NCBI RefSeq assembly: GCF_002080395.1
Contig: NZ_CP020478.1
Location: 322,886-386,885 of the forward strand
Direction of reading: 5' to 3'
DNA from: Campylobacter helveticus
GTDB taxonomy: Bacteria; Campylobacterota; Campylobacteria; Campylobacterales; Campylobacteraceae
Length of the DNA: 64,000 bases
Shown here: positions 23,291 to 31,822 of the stretch, piece after piece
Layout of the letters: each line of letters opens with the position of its first letter
How positions within the stretch are numbered: position 1 is the stretch's first letter
Position numbers and translations under genes: made by a program
Notes under the pieces: model-generated
Seen by the model: the letters and a program-made list of their open reading frames with translations, nothing else
Told to the model about the DNA's origin: nothing
Databases searched by the model: none

Positions 23291-24229
23291 AAAGCATAAC
23301 GCTTCTTCATCAAAACCTAAATTTAAGTTTTGATGAAGGCTTAGGTTTTTTTGTTTAAAAATCTCATTTTTAAGGGCGAATTCTAAAATTTTATCCCCAG
23401 CACTCAGTCTTATAAAAACAAAATCTTTTTTTGCTCTAAGGGCTATGATTTTGGCATTTTTAATGCAATATTTTTGATGAGAATAAAGGTTTATTTTGTA
23501 GGGATTAATGGCTATTTTATTTGCTTTTTTATCGAGTTTGATGGTATTTTCAAAGTGTAAAATTTGCTGATTTAATTCAAAAATATTTGTATTTTCAAAT
23601 TCTAAAATCACCCCATCGCTTAGATAAAATTTAATCTCAGCTAAAGAATCTAAAAATTCTTTATCGTGGCTTGCGATTAAAAATCCGCAATTTAGGCTTT
23701 TTTTCATATGCAAAATAGCATTTTTAAGCAAAAGAGAGGTTTTTTTGTCCAAAAATGCACTTGGCTCATCAAGTAAATAATAATGCGCCCTAGCAGCTAT
23801 CGCCATCGCAAAGGCTATCTTTTGTCTCTGTCCTGAGGAGAGTTCCCCCGGATATTTTTTAAGCAAATTTTTATCAAGTTCTAAAAGGGTATAAATTTCA
23901 TTTAAAAAAGCTTGTAAATCGCCTTTAATTTGATAGGTTTTTTGGACGAATTTGAGATTATTTTCCACGCTTCTATTAAGCAAACAAGCCTCTGCAAAAA
24001 GTAGGTAAATCTTGCGTTTTTCTTTGTGGCTTAAAATATTTTTTCCAAAATATGTAATATTTTGATGAAAATCGCCCTCTAAAAAATTTAACACTCTTAA
24101 AAAGGTGGATTTTCCGCTTCCATTTGCCCCCATTAAAATGCTAATTTTACTCGTGTCAAGGGTTAAATTCGCTTGTTTTAAAATGCGTTTTTCTTCATAA
24201 AAAAAACTAAGATTTTTAATTTCTATCAT
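23285..24229 (-). CDS. tupC: Tungstate ABC transporter ATP-binding protein
   Basis: A 314-residue ATPase. Walker A is MGANGSGKSTFLRVL (about residues 33-47), the signature LSSGQRQKIAFAMA (about 155), Walker B YYLLDEPSAFLDK, and the switch His is in IASHDKEFLDSL. A C-terminal ~100-residue extension (from about 215) probably carries a molybdate/tungstate-binding regulatory fold (inference). The TGATG junction couples it to tupB. Together with TupA and TupB it imports tungstate for formate dehydrogenase and similar enzymes. Confidence 0.88.
   Translation of the reverse strand: MIEIKNLSFFYEEKRILKQANLTLDTSKISILMGANGSGKSTFLRVLNFLEGDFHQNITYFGKNILSHKEKRKIYLLFAEACLLNRSVENNLKFVQKTYQIKGDLQAFLNEIYTLLELDKNLLKKYPGELSSGQRQKIAFAMAIAARAHYYLLDEPSAFLDKKTSLLLKNAILHMKKSLNCGFLIASHDKEFLDSLAEIKFYLSDGVILEFENTNIFELNQQILHFENTIKLDKKANKIAINPYKINLYSHQKYCIKNAKIIALRAKKDFVFIRLSAGDKILEFALKNEIFKQKNLSLHQNLNLGFDEEALCFL
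23305..23338 (+). terminator. 12-bp perfect hairpin inside the end of tupC, downstream of the MFS gene
   Basis: CTTCATCAAAAC and GTTTTGATGAAG form a 12-bp stem with a 10-base loop, 15 bases after the MFS stop codon, and a T7 run follows within 10 bases on the plus strand. It lies wholly inside the last codons of tupC (coding on the minus strand), so a plus-strand terminator appears embedded in coding sequence. Confidence 0.65.
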
Positions 24230-24915
24230 CAGCTTCTCTTTAGGCTATGTATGAGGAAATTTAGCGCAAAAGCTATGCTAATTAGCACTAAAGCCAGAGC
24301 GATACCACTGGCAAATTCGCCCTTATTTGTCTCCAAAGAAATCGCTGTGGTTATGGTTCTAGTGTGGTATTTAATATTCCCCCCAACTATCATCGCTACG
24401 CCTACTTCAGCGACTATCCTACCATAAGCTAGAGCGATAATGCTAATGAGAGCGAAGCGGAGTTCGTAGATTATGGTTAAAACGAGTTTAAAAGGGCTTA
24501 GATGGAAGGATTTTATGAGTAAAAAATGCTTTTTGTCCATATTTTCTATTAAATTTGAAAAAAGAGCGATGATGATGGGCAAGGCTAAAACGAATTGTCC
24601 TAAAATAAGCGCTTTCGTGGTAAAAAGTAAGCCAAATTCTCCCAAAGGTCCCCTACTTGAGATAAAAGCGTAAATGATAAGCCCAACCGCCACCGTGGGA
24701 AAGGAGAGGCTGGTATTAACAAGTAGTTTTAAACTTGATTTTAATTTAAATTGAAAAAAGCCAAGACAAAAGCCAAGTGGAAAGCCTACCATTAAGGCTA
24801 GGATAATAGAAATGCTTGAGCTTAAAAGTGTTGTTTTAATCGCAGAAATCACACTTTCATCGGCATTAAAAAGTAAATTTAAAGCTTCTTTAAACGCGTC
24901 AAATATATATTCCAA
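24229..24915 (-). CDS. tupB: Tungstate ABC transporter permease
   Basis: A 228-residue inner-membrane protein with about five helices, of the TupB/ModB class. The EAA-type loop lies around AYGRIVAEVGVAMIVGGN (about residues 161-178), which contacts TupC. It runs minus, divergent from tupA, an arrangement also present in C. jejuni as I recall. The 80-base gap to tupA must hold both promoters. Start ATG 24915. Confidence 0.9.
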   Translation of the reverse strand: MEYIFDAFKEALNLLFNADESVISAIKTTLLSSSISIILALMVGFPLGFCLGFFQFKLKSSLKLLVNTSLSFPTVAVGLIIYAFISSRGPLGEFGLLFTTKALILGQFVLALPIIIALFSNLIENMDKKHFLLIKSFHLSPFKLVLTIIYELRFALISIIALAYGRIVAEVGVAMIVGGNIKYHTRTITTAISLETNKGEFASGIALALVLISIAFALNFLIHSLKRS

Positions 24916-24958
24916 AACTATATCCTTAAGTGATGCGTGATTTTATCATAATTGTGCT

Positions 24959-24982
24959 AAAATTGCATTTTATTTCAATTTT
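24959..24982 (+). promoter_or_regulatory. Inverted repeat in the tupA/tupB divergent promoter region
   Basis: AAAATTG / CAATTTT, 7 bp separated by 10 bases, lies 13 bases before the tupA ATG and just before its AAAGGA ribosome-binding site. It could be an operator for an oxyanion-responsive repressor or a weak mRNA hairpin. AT-rich sequence makes chance repeats fairly likely. Confidence 0.35.
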
Positions 24983-24995
24983 AGAAAGGAAAGCG

Positions 24996-25802
24996 ATGAA
25001 AAAAATTCTTTTATCCGCTTTGGTAGCACTTAGTCTTAGTGCGGCAGAACTAAGGATGGCGACAACTACAAGCACTGATAATACAGGGCTTTTAGACGCC
25101 TTAAAACCTCTTTATGAAAAAGAAAGTGGCAATACGCTCAAATGGGTTGCTGTGGGAACGGGAGCGGCTTTGAAGCTTGGTGAGGATTGTAATGCTGATG
25201 TGCTTTTTGTGCATTCTCCTAAGGTAGAAAAAGAATTTGTTAGTAAGGGCTTTGGTGTGGATAGAACGCCTGTGATGTATAATGATTTTATCATTGTGGC
25301 AGATAAAAGCTTGGCTGATAAATTTAAAGGCAAGAGCCTTAAAGAAAGCTTGGAGCTTATTAAGGCTGAAAAAATGCCTTTTATTTCAAGAGGGGATAAA
25401 TCAGGCACGGATAATAAAGAAAAAGGCTTATGGAAAAATTTAGGCGGTGTGCCTGAAAAAGAGAGCTGGTATATCCAAAGTGGACAGGGAATGCTAGCAA
25501 GCATTAAAATAGCTGAAGAGAAAAAAGGGGTGATACTAACAGACCGCGGCACTTATATCAAATACGAAGCAGATGCAAAAGCTAATCCAAATTTAGTGAT
25601 TGTTAGCGAGGGTGATGATAGTTTAAAGAATTTTTATTCTGTCATAGCGGTAAGCCCTAAGCACTGTAAAAATGTTAATTATAAAGAGGCGGATAAATTT
25701 ATCAAATGGCTTGTGAGCGATAGCACTTTAAAAGCGATTAGTGATTTTAAACTGCTTAATAAGCCTTTATTTATCGTTGATGCGAAAAGCAGAAAAGAAT
25801 AA
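24996..25802 (+). CDS. tupA: Periplasmic tungstate-binding protein
   Basis: A 268-residue substrate-binding protein. I place the start at ATG 24996, which gives the signal peptide MKKILLSALVALSLSAAE after AGAAAGGA; the longer frame is upstream junk. The mature protein begins with the TupA ligand motif RMATTTSTDNTGLLDALKP and continues with FISRGDKSGTDNKEKGLW and WYIQSGQGMLASI. TTTST and SGTD residues bind the oxyanion in TupA proteins. It works with the divergently transcribed TupBC. A strong terminator follows. Confidence 0.93.
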   Translation: MKKILLSALVALSLSAAELRMATTTSTDNTGLLDALKPLYEKESGNTLKWVAVGTGAALKLGEDCNADVLFVHSPKVEKEFVSKGFGVDRTPVMYNDFIIVADKSLADKFKGKSLKESLELIKAEKMPFISRGDKSGTDNKEKGLWKNLGGVPEKESWYIQSGQGMLASIKIAEEKKGVILTDRGTYIKYEADAKANPNLVIVSEGDDSLKNFYSVIAVSPKHCKNVNYKEADKFIKWLVSDSTLKAISDFKLLNKPLFIVDAKSRKE

Positions 25803-25807
25803 TTTGT

Positions 25808-25832
25808 GGCAAAGCTAGGCTTTGCCCTTTTT
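25808..25832 (+). terminator. Rho-independent terminator of tupA
   Basis: GGCAAAGC / GCTTTGCC, an 8-bp stem with loop TAG, followed by CTTTTT. It starts 6 bases after tupA and overlaps the stop codon of the converging DMT permease. Confidence 0.85.
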
Positions 25833-26687
25833 CCCCATAAAATAAATCGCCATAATTGCCAAAACGCAGCCTATTAAGGTAAGAAGTGTTGGCACTTCAT
25901 CTAAGATTAAAAAACTTGTAAATAAAGCACTCACAGGCGTTACGAGGATAAAAGAATTTGCCCTCACACTTCCTAAAATATGAATTCCATAATAATAGAT
26001 GCTAGTCCCAACTACAGTGGATAAAAATGCTACGACAAACATATTAAGCCAAAATTTCATATCCACTTCTAAGATAAAAAGGCTATCACTATCTAAAAAA
26101 AGTGGGGTAAAAAGCAAAAAGGAAATGCAATTGACATAAAAATTCACAGCTAAAGGGTGTGAGCCTTTAGTTTTATGGGTGCAAAGACTCATCAGCGCCC
26201 ACACAAAAGCACAAAATAAAAACAACACATTAAAGCGTCCAAAAAGCTCTTCTAAGGAATTTAGATTAAGCAAACAAAGCCCCGAAATAACGCCTATAAA
26301 AAGTCCTAAAATTTCGCTTTTGCTTAGTTTATGGCTTTTTTTAAAACCTAAAAATAAAAAAAGATAGGAAAAAATCGGCACCATAGTCGTAACCAAAACT
26401 CCACCTTTACCTGCCGTGCCATAACGCAAAGCAAGAAAAAAGCTAAAAGCATAAAGGGCATTTAAGCTCCCTGCGATAAAAAGCCATTTAAGTGCATCTT
26501 TAGAAAGTTTTAGAGAAATTTTTAAAAACAAAAGCACAGGCAAAGAGCCTATAATCACAAAGAAAAATCGCCACAAAACGACAAATTCCGCATTTGCGTA
26601 AGAGCTTAAAATTTTAGAGGTGGGCCAGGACATACCCCATAAAAACATAGCGATAATGAGAGAAAGGTAAAGATAGCCGTGCTTCAT
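25815..26687 (-). CDS. EamA/DMT family permease
   Basis: A 290-residue inner-membrane protein with ten hydrophobic segments in two EamA repeats. The first repeat begins LFLWGMSWPTSKILSS and includes LRYGTAGKGGVLVTTMVP; the second includes VVAFLSTVVGTSIYYYGI and ILVTPVSALFTSFLILDE. Members export metabolites or amino acids; the substrate here is unknown. It ends converging on tupA. The SprA-like gene lies 8 bases upstream on the same strand, so they may share a transcript. Confidence 0.85.
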   Translation of the reverse strand: MKHGYLYLSLIIAMFLWGMSWPTSKILSSYANAEFVVLWRFFFVIIGSLPVLLFLKISLKLSKDALKWLFIAGSLNALYAFSFFLALRYGTAGKGGVLVTTMVPIFSYLFLFLGFKKSHKLSKSEILGLFIGVISGLCLLNLNSLEELFGRFNVLFLFCAFVWALMSLCTHKTKGSHPLAVNFYVNCISFLLFTPLFLDSDSLFILEVDMKFWLNMFVVAFLSTVVGTSIYYYGIHILGSVRANSFILVTPVSALFTSFLILDEVPTLLTLIGCVLAIMAIYFMGKKGKA

Positions 26688-26695
26688 AGTATTTA

Positions 26696-27343
26696 TTAAG
26701 AGGCGATGTTAAGTCCTAAAGAATCTTCACTAAAATCATAAGCCTTTTTCACTTGCTCTTTAAATTCGTTTGAGCTTTGCGAATTTTCTTTATCTTCTTC
26801 GCGTTTCTCTTCTTTATTTTTTTCTTTTGCTTCTTCGGCTTTTAATTTTGTCGCTTCAGCTCTTGCTTCAATTTCCATTCTAGTTGCATTTGCAGCGACT
26901 TTATAATCTTGCGGACTAGGGTCGGCTGGTGCCATCGCAGCAGCCATTACTTGTCTAGCGTTAGATATAGTTTGTTCGGGTGTATTGCCCTTTTGCATTC
27001 TTATAGGCACTTCACCTGCGGTGGCATACATTTGATTATCTGGTCCCCTCGTATAGCTATAACTTGCCACTCCAGCCAAGCCTCCTCCCGCTGCTTGATG
27101 TGCTGCTTCGTGAGCTTTGACATTTCTATCTACGCTTTGAAGTTCTCTTACGAGTTGAATTTCTTTTGCCGTAAGTTCAACTCCATTTACCATTTGAGTT
27201 TGTTCTTTATTTTCTTCTTTTTGGGTAGAAGTTTGATTTTCCTCGTTTGGATTTTGAGGGTTTAAATCTTTAGAATTTGTATTTTGATTGGAGGCTTGAG
27301 GCTTGTAATAATCATAATTTGAATAACTTAAATTAATCATCAT
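26696..27343 (-). CDS. SprA-like putative metalloprotease (HExxH motif)
   Basis: A 215-residue protein. A low-complexity N-terminal third (Asn, Gln, Glu and Thr-rich) is followed by the SprA-family core: ELQSVDRNVKAHEAAHQAAG (about residues 87-106) with the zinc-type motif HEAAH, then YTRGPDNQMYATAGEVPI and QVMAAAMAPADPSPQD. The C-terminal part is a long Glu/Lys/Ala helix. No signal peptide is visible. HEAAH fits a zincin, but a protease activity is inference from the motif. Start ATG 27343 or 27340, both close behind AGGAG. Confidence 0.8.
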   Translation of the reverse strand: MMINLSYSNYDYYKPQASNQNTNSKDLNPQNPNEENQTSTQKEENKEQTQMVNGVELTAKEIQLVRELQSVDRNVKAHEAAHQAAGGGLAGVASYSYTRGPDNQMYATAGEVPIRMQKGNTPEQTISNARQVMAAAMAPADPSPQDYKVAANATRMEIEARAEATKLKAEEAKEKNKEEKREEDKENSQSSNEFKEQVKKAYDFSEDSLGLNIAS

Positions 27344-27428
27344 CTCTCCTCCTTTTTTTTAATCTTCATATTTTACTTTAAGTTTTTTAAAACTATTATA
27401 AATTTTTGCAAAACGAAAAGGAGAAATA

Positions 27429-27794
27429 ATGCTTTACGAAAACGCGTTGATTTACATAGAAAAAGAAGAAGCCCAAGTGCCTTGGCTTAAGATTTTTACA
27501 AAAGAAATTTATAAGGAATTTAGCGATTGTCCCACGCATTTGCAAAGGGAGCTTTTTGATAAAATTTTACTTTGTGAAAAGGCATTACTAGAATTTTATC
27601 AGCCTGAAAAAATTAATATCGCCTCATTTGCTAATTATGTCCCAAGAGTGCATTTTCATATTATGGCGCGTTTTAAAGATGATGCTTTTTTCCCTGAGTG
27701 TATGTGGGGAAAGCAACAAAGAGAAGTGAAAGAACTTGATTTGCCTAAATTTGAAGATTTTGTGGAATTTTTAAATGAAAAGTTAAAAAGTTAG
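27429..27794 (+). CDS. HIT-like (histidine triad) protein
   Basis: A 121-residue protein resembling the short HIT branch. The triad-like segment is PRVHFHIMARFKDD (about residues 76-89), giving H-x-H rather than a full H-x-H-x-H-x-x, and the conserved NYVPRVHFH context of this family is present. HIT proteins act on nucleoside phosphate conjugates; the substrate is unknown. It precedes a yceI gene, as in C. jejuni by my memory. GGAG lies before ATG 27429, and an ATTATAAAT box about 40 bases upstream could be its promoter. Confidence 0.8.
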   Translation: MLYENALIYIEKEEAQVPWLKIFTKEIYKEFSDCPTHLQRELFDKILLCEKALLEFYQPEKINIASFANYVPRVHFHIMARFKDDAFFPECMWGKQQREVKELDLPKFEDFVEFLNEKLKS

Positions 27795-27854
27795 CATTTG
27801 TTATTTAAATTTTATTAGAATTTCCAAATCTAAATTTACTTTAAGGAGAATAAG

Positions 27855-28427
27855 ATGAAAAAACTGCTTTTCAGTTCGCTTTTGGCGGCTTCGTTATTAA
27901 GTCCAGCTCTTATGGCTAAGGATTATGTGCTTGATAAGACTCACACAGATATTGGTTTTAAGATTAAGCATTTACAAATTAGTAATGTGAAAGGGAATTT
28001 TAAGGACTATGATGCGGTGATTGATTTTGACCCTGCGACTAATGAATTTAAAAAGCTTGAAGCAAAGGTTAAAATCGCTTCTGTGGATACAGATAATAAA
28101 ACAAGAGATAATCACCTTTTACAAGATGATTTTTTCAAAGCTAAAAAACACCCTGAAATGACTTTTGTGATGAAAAAATACGAAAAAAAAGGCGGTGATG
28201 AAGGTAAAATGAGCGGAATACTAACGATAGCTGGTGTGTCAAAAGACATTGTTTTTGATACTGAAATCGGTGGCGTGGCTAAGGGTAGAGATGGTAAAGA
28301 GAAAATCGGCTTTACTTTGGAAAGTGAGATTAAAAGAAGCGAATTTAAATTTGCTCCAAGCACTTCAAATCTTACTTTAAGCGATGAAGTAAAAATCATC
28401 GTTGAGGTAGAAGCTAACGAGAAATAA
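27855..28427 (+). CDS. YceI-family periplasmic protein
   Basis: A 190-residue exported protein. The signal peptide LLFSSLLAASLLSPALMA is followed by the YceI beta-barrel: YVLDKTHTDIGFKIKHLQIS (about residues 24-43), KIASVDTDNKTRDNHLLQDDFF, ILTIAGVSKDIVFD and GFTLESEIKRSEF. YceI proteins bind isoprenoid quinone-like lipids. TAAGGAG precedes ATG 27855. A strong hairpin follows the stop and serves the converging gene too. Confidence 0.9.
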   Translation: MKKLLFSSLLAASLLSPALMAKDYVLDKTHTDIGFKIKHLQISNVKGNFKDYDAVIDFDPATNEFKKLEAKVKIASVDTDNKTRDNHLLQDDFFKAKKHPEMTFVMKKYEKKGGDEGKMSGILTIAGVSKDIVFDTEIGGVAKGRDGKEKIGFTLESEIKRSEFKFAPSTSNLTLSDEVKIIVEVEANEK

Positions 28428-28431
28428 GCCT

Positions 28432-29376
28432 TTAAGCCTCAAGAATTTTTTCCTTGAGGCTTTGTAAATCTTGCTTGAAATTCCCCTCATTTTTTTGCCA
28501 GACAAGTTTAAATTCGAGCTTAAAAATTTCATTTTCTAAATTTAAATTTGTATTTTTTAACAAAGACTCTAAGTAGCCTAAATGTTTTAACGCGTTTTCT
28601 TCATTTTCAAAAATAAAAACAAAATCCTGACCGATAAAGAAAATTTGAGCCTTAAAACGCCTTAGAATTTTAGATACTTGCTTTAAAATAAGCTTTTGAT
28701 AACTTTCCTTTGCTTGATTGAGTTCGTTAAAATGTAATAAGGCGATATAGTAATTTTCTTTATTTTTAAGATAAAGCTTGAGTTTTTTTTCATTACCAAG
28801 TTTGGTAAGACTATCAAAAAATAAGCTTTTGTAGGCACTAAAAAGCAAAATAAAACAAAAAAGAAAACTTGCAAATTCAAAATATCTTACCCCCCAAGCG
28901 CTTTTAAATAAAAAACACACATAAGCACCAAAAAGCACAAGGGGTGGGATAAAGTCTAAATTTCTAAGCCCTTTTAGCGTTAAAAAGAGCAATGCAAAAC
29001 AAAAAAACACAAAGCCAAGTTCATTAAGCGGAGTGTAAAAACTAAAAAGCTCATAGTTTAAATTTGTGGCATTAAAATGTGTATTTTGCGGTAAGATGAG
29101 GGCTAAAATTCCCATTAAAATAAGCAATAAAAATGCCCCAAGATTAGCAAGGCAAAAGATGATTTTAGAAAAGTTTTTAAGATAAAAAAGCAAGAAAATT
29201 AAAGGCAAAAATAAGCTTAAAAACAAATGTCCTTGAAAAATGGGGCTAAAAAGATAGGCTAGTCTTAAGGTGATTAAGCTAAGGCTTAAAAAGAAAATTC
29301 GAACATTGTGGAAATAAAATGCCAAAAATAGAGCTAAAAATTCAAAAATTACGCTAAAAACAAAAAGAAAATCCAA
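28432..29376 (-). CDS. Membrane protein with a degenerate GGDEF-like domain
   Basis: A 314-residue protein. The first ~190 residues are six or seven hydrophobic helices. The C-terminal part looks like a worn GGDEF diguanylate-cyclase fold: DSLTKLGNEKKLKLYL (about residues 187-202) matches the D-x-LT-x-L-x-N entry motif, and FFIGQDFVFIFENEENAL (about residue 247) sits where GGDEF proteins have R-x-GGDEF. The catalytic Gly-Gly-Asp-Glu-Phe has become Ile-Gly-Gln-Asp-Phe, so cyclase activity is unlikely. It may be a GTP or c-di-GMP sensor or simply a relic. This is my reading; no family name was recognised with certainty. Confidence 0.7.
   Translation of the reverse strand: MDFLFVFSVIFEFLALFLAFYFHNVRIFFLSLSLITLRLAYLFSPIFQGHLFLSLFLPLIFLLFYLKNFSKIIFCLANLGAFLLLILMGILALILPQNTHFNATNLNYELFSFYTPLNELGFVFFCFALLFLTLKGLRNLDFIPPLVLFGAYVCFLFKSAWGVRYFEFASFLFCFILLFSAYKSLFFDSLTKLGNEKKLKLYLKNKENYYIALLHFNELNQAKESYQKLILKQVSKILRRFKAQIFFIGQDFVFIFENEENALKHLGYLESLLKNTNLNLENEIFKLEFKLVWQKNEGNFKQDLQSLKEKILEA
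28434..28462. terminator. Bidirectional terminator between yceI and the converging membrane protein gene
   Basis: AAGCCTCAAG / CTTGAGGCTT, a 10-bp stem with a 9-base loop, six bases after the yceI stop and inside the final codons of the opposite gene. Confidence 0.75.
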
Positions 29377-29441
29377 ATTATACGCCTTTTATTTTTGCCT
29401 AATTTTAACAGCATTTTTTAAATGATAGGATGAAAGAAAAG

Positions 29442-29466
29442 AAAGCTTAACGCGGTGTTAAGCTTT
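29442..29466 (-). terminator. Hairpin after the DUF805 pseudogene
   Basis: AAAGCTTAAC / GTTAAGCTTT, a 10-bp stem with loop GCGGT, lies 11 bases beyond the ancestral end of the DUF805 gene and is followed on the minus strand by a T-rich stretch. Confidence 0.7.
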
Positions 29467-29476
29467 AAATTTGTGT

Positions 29477-29839
29477 TTAAAGAGGGTCGGCGCCAAAGCG
29501 GTTTTCCCCATCTGTGCCTTTTTCACAAAACCAGCAAAGTAGCACAATGAAGCCTATGAACGGGATAAGATTTAAAAGTTGCCATCAGCCTGATTTGTTA
29601 ATATCGTGGAGGCGTCTTGTCTGAATGGCGATTCCCACAATCCCAACAACGAGTGATGTGATTGCATCATACGAAAGATAAAAAATAGAATCAGGGCTAA
29701 GAAAAAACAAGGGAAGTCTCAAGATAAAACTTACAATCGTTAGAAATAAAACAAACCACCAAAATTCAGAACGCGAAGTCCTACCTTGAAAACAAAATAG
29801 CTTCGTAAGTCCAACACTCACCGCTTGTGTAAAATTCAT
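29477..29839 (-). pseudogene. DUF805 membrane protein, interrupted by TGA
   Basis: The intact frame starts at ATG 29839 (MNFTQAVSVGLTKLF) behind AAGGAG and reads the DUF805 signature GRTSRSEFWWFVLF and RRLHDINKSG. An in-frame TGA at 29585-29587 then stops it at codon 85. Reading past it gives WQLLNLIPFIGF...WFCEKGTDGENRFGADPL to TAA 29477, the expected DUF805 C-terminus. Family members have Trp-Trp after KSG; the first Trp codon TGG has become TGA. The break removes the last membrane helix. It may be a recent nonsense mutation. The function of DUF805 proteins is unknown. Confidence 0.85.
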
Positions 29840-29926
29840 TTGAACTCCTTTAATGTAAAATGGAGCTGCGATTATATACAAAAAAAAACGCAAGGGCGGG
29901 GCGGAAAAATTTGCAAAATGTGAAAT

Positions 29927-31822
29927 TTAAAGCAATTTTCGCTTTTCTAAGCTTTCTCTTAAAGGCACGATAGCCCTTTTTATCACGCCATTTTGCATAT
30001 AAATAAAATTATAAATTTCATCAATCCAAGCTTCATTTGCGTAAATCCACGCTACAAGTTTATTTTGCTTATCTGAGTCATTTTTTACCGATGTGAGATA
30101 AAGAGGCGAGAGCAAACTTTCTGCGTGGAAAGTGCTAGGACCTAAAAGCTCACTAAGATAGTAATATTTCTTTTGTCCTATTTTATTTTTAAAGCTTTCG
30201 ATATTTTTGCAAATCGTTTCAATAGAGTGCTTTTGTGTGCCTCCTTTGGTTATGGTTTTGATTTGATTGGAAAGTCTTTTGCACTCTTTGCCTAAATTTT
30301 CACTTGTTCTTATGAAGCCTTTGAGTTTTTTATAGCTTTGAAGCATTAGTTCATTTTGCCTTGCTCTTGGTAAAGCTTTTGGCTTTGGAAATGGCTTTTT
30401 AAGCTCTTTTTTAAGCAAGGTTTCGCAAAGCTCTTTAAAAGGCTTTTCTATCGCTCCTTCTATCCTCGCACCGCCCTCTGTGGCATTGTAAGTTGTGCAA
30501 GAATTTTTAGAAAGATAAATGAGCTGCTCGTAAAAATCTCTAAAAATTGTCCAAATTTTCGTGCTTTTTACCTTGCCCTTGCCTCCATAAGCTTTAATTT
30601 CTCTTTGCTCTTGTGAATTTGCCTCTTTTTTGGCTGTTTCTAAGCCTCTTGAATAGCCTTTTGAGTGCGTGGTGCCATCTTTTGCATAGGCTAAGTCTTG
30701 TCCTATTAAAATGATATTTTTATGCCCAAGCGCCCACGCAATGGAATAGGCGATATGTGCGACGCTCCAGCCAGTTAAAAAGCCAAATTCTTTAAGCGCA
30801 AGCTCTTGTGAGAGAGGAAGCATTCTTGGCGCTAGCATATAGTCTCTGTGATTTTTCTCGATGAAATTTAAAGTTTTTGGGTGGGTGAGAGCAAGGAGAA
30901 TGAAAAGCACATCTTTATCAAATTCTTTAAAATCATTATCAAAAAATTTGCTACTAGCCTCCACTCTTTCAAGACTTAACACATAATCAGGTTTAATCTT
31001 TTCTTTCGCCAAAATGGCATAACTTGCATCAAGGCAGAAAATACTTGCCTTTTTGGCGTATTTTTTAAGCAAGGGTAGTTGTTTGCTAAGGCTTGGTCCT
31101 GTGGCGACTATGATGGCGGTTTCTACCTTATCCTTTCTTTTTTGAATCAGACTATCCATACAAGGGTGCGTTAGCATTTTAGGTAAGTGCTGGATAAATT
31201 GGTCTATGCCTTGAAGTGCGTCTGCTGGGTCGTTTCCATTTCTTAGGGAAAGCTCGATTATGGCATTTTTGTTAAGGTGGTTAATGGCTAAAATGTCTTT
31301 TTTGTATTTTTCGTAATAATCACAATGAAGCTCTAAAAAATAGGAGCGGTAGAGTAGGGCAAATTCGTGTGAGCTAAAAAGCTGGACGGCTTTTATAGGA
31401 TTCATTTCTTTACTAAGTATAAAAACGAGCCTCCCACTTGCTAAATCTTCGCTAAAATTTGAAACATTTAAAGCAAGGAAGATAAGCTCTATATCTTTTT
31501 CAAAAACGATAATTTTTTTGTAAGTTTCATTTTGCAACAAAGCCTTATATAAAAGTCCATTTCCCACTCCATAAAAAAATAAAACGGGATTTAAGGCTCT
31601 ATTTTCGTTGATGAATTTTATCTTTTCTTTTAATTCTTTGAGGGGGTTTTGATACATTTTTGCTCTAGTTTTAAGCTCGATAATATTTAAATTGAGCGGG
31701 TCTTTATTAAAGATAAGTTCGTATTTTTTAGTTTGCTTTAGTCTATCTAGCTTTTTGCTAAGCTCCGCATTACAAGCTCTCATCGCCTTGATATTTTTGT
31801 CAAAAAATTCACTCCTTAACAT
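29927..31822 (-). CDS. Maf (motility accessory factor) family glycosyltransferase, third copy
   Basis: A 631-residue Maf protein. Maf enzymes are thought to move pseudaminic or legionaminic acid onto flagellin. The central DUF115 core includes VFEKDIELIF, IVATGPSLSKQLPLLKKYA (about residues 238-256), IKPDYVLSLERVE, NIILIGQDLAYAKDGTTHS and TEGGARIEGAIEKPF. It overlaps the preceding maf gene by 7 bases and is the last gene of the pseI-maf-maf-maf string. Three related but clearly diverged copies lie in tandem. No homopolymer G tract occurs in this copy. Confidence 0.9.
   Translation of the reverse strand: MLRSEFFDKNIKAMRACNAELSKKLDRLKQTKKYELIFNKDPLNLNIIELKTRAKMYQNPLKELKEKIKFINENRALNPVLFFYGVGNGLLYKALLQNETYKKIIVFEKDIELIFLALNVSNFSEDLASGRLVFILSKEMNPIKAVQLFSSHEFALLYRSYFLELHCDYYEKYKKDILAINHLNKNAIIELSLRNGNDPADALQGIDQFIQHLPKMLTHPCMDSLIQKRKDKVETAIIVATGPSLSKQLPLLKKYAKKASIFCLDASYAILAKEKIKPDYVLSLERVEASSKFFDNDFKEFDKDVLFILLALTHPKTLNFIEKNHRDYMLAPRMLPLSQELALKEFGFLTGWSVAHIAYSIAWALGHKNIILIGQDLAYAKDGTTHSKGYSRGLETAKKEANSQEQREIKAYGGKGKVKSTKIWTIFRDFYEQLIYLSKNSCTTYNATEGGARIEGAIEKPFKELCETLLKKELKKPFPKPKALPRARQNELMLQSYKKLKGFIRTSENLGKECKRLSNQIKTITKGGTQKHSIETICKNIESFKNKIGQKKYYYLSELLGPSTFHAESLLSPLYLTSVKNDSDKQNKLVAWIYANEAWIDEIYNFIYMQNGVIKRAIVPLRESLEKRKLL

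Noticed and set aside
29585-29587. In-frame TGA in the DUF805 gene as a selenocysteine codon
   Set aside because: The family has Trp here, not Cys, and I see no hairpin of the SECIS type just after it; a nonsense mutation is simpler.
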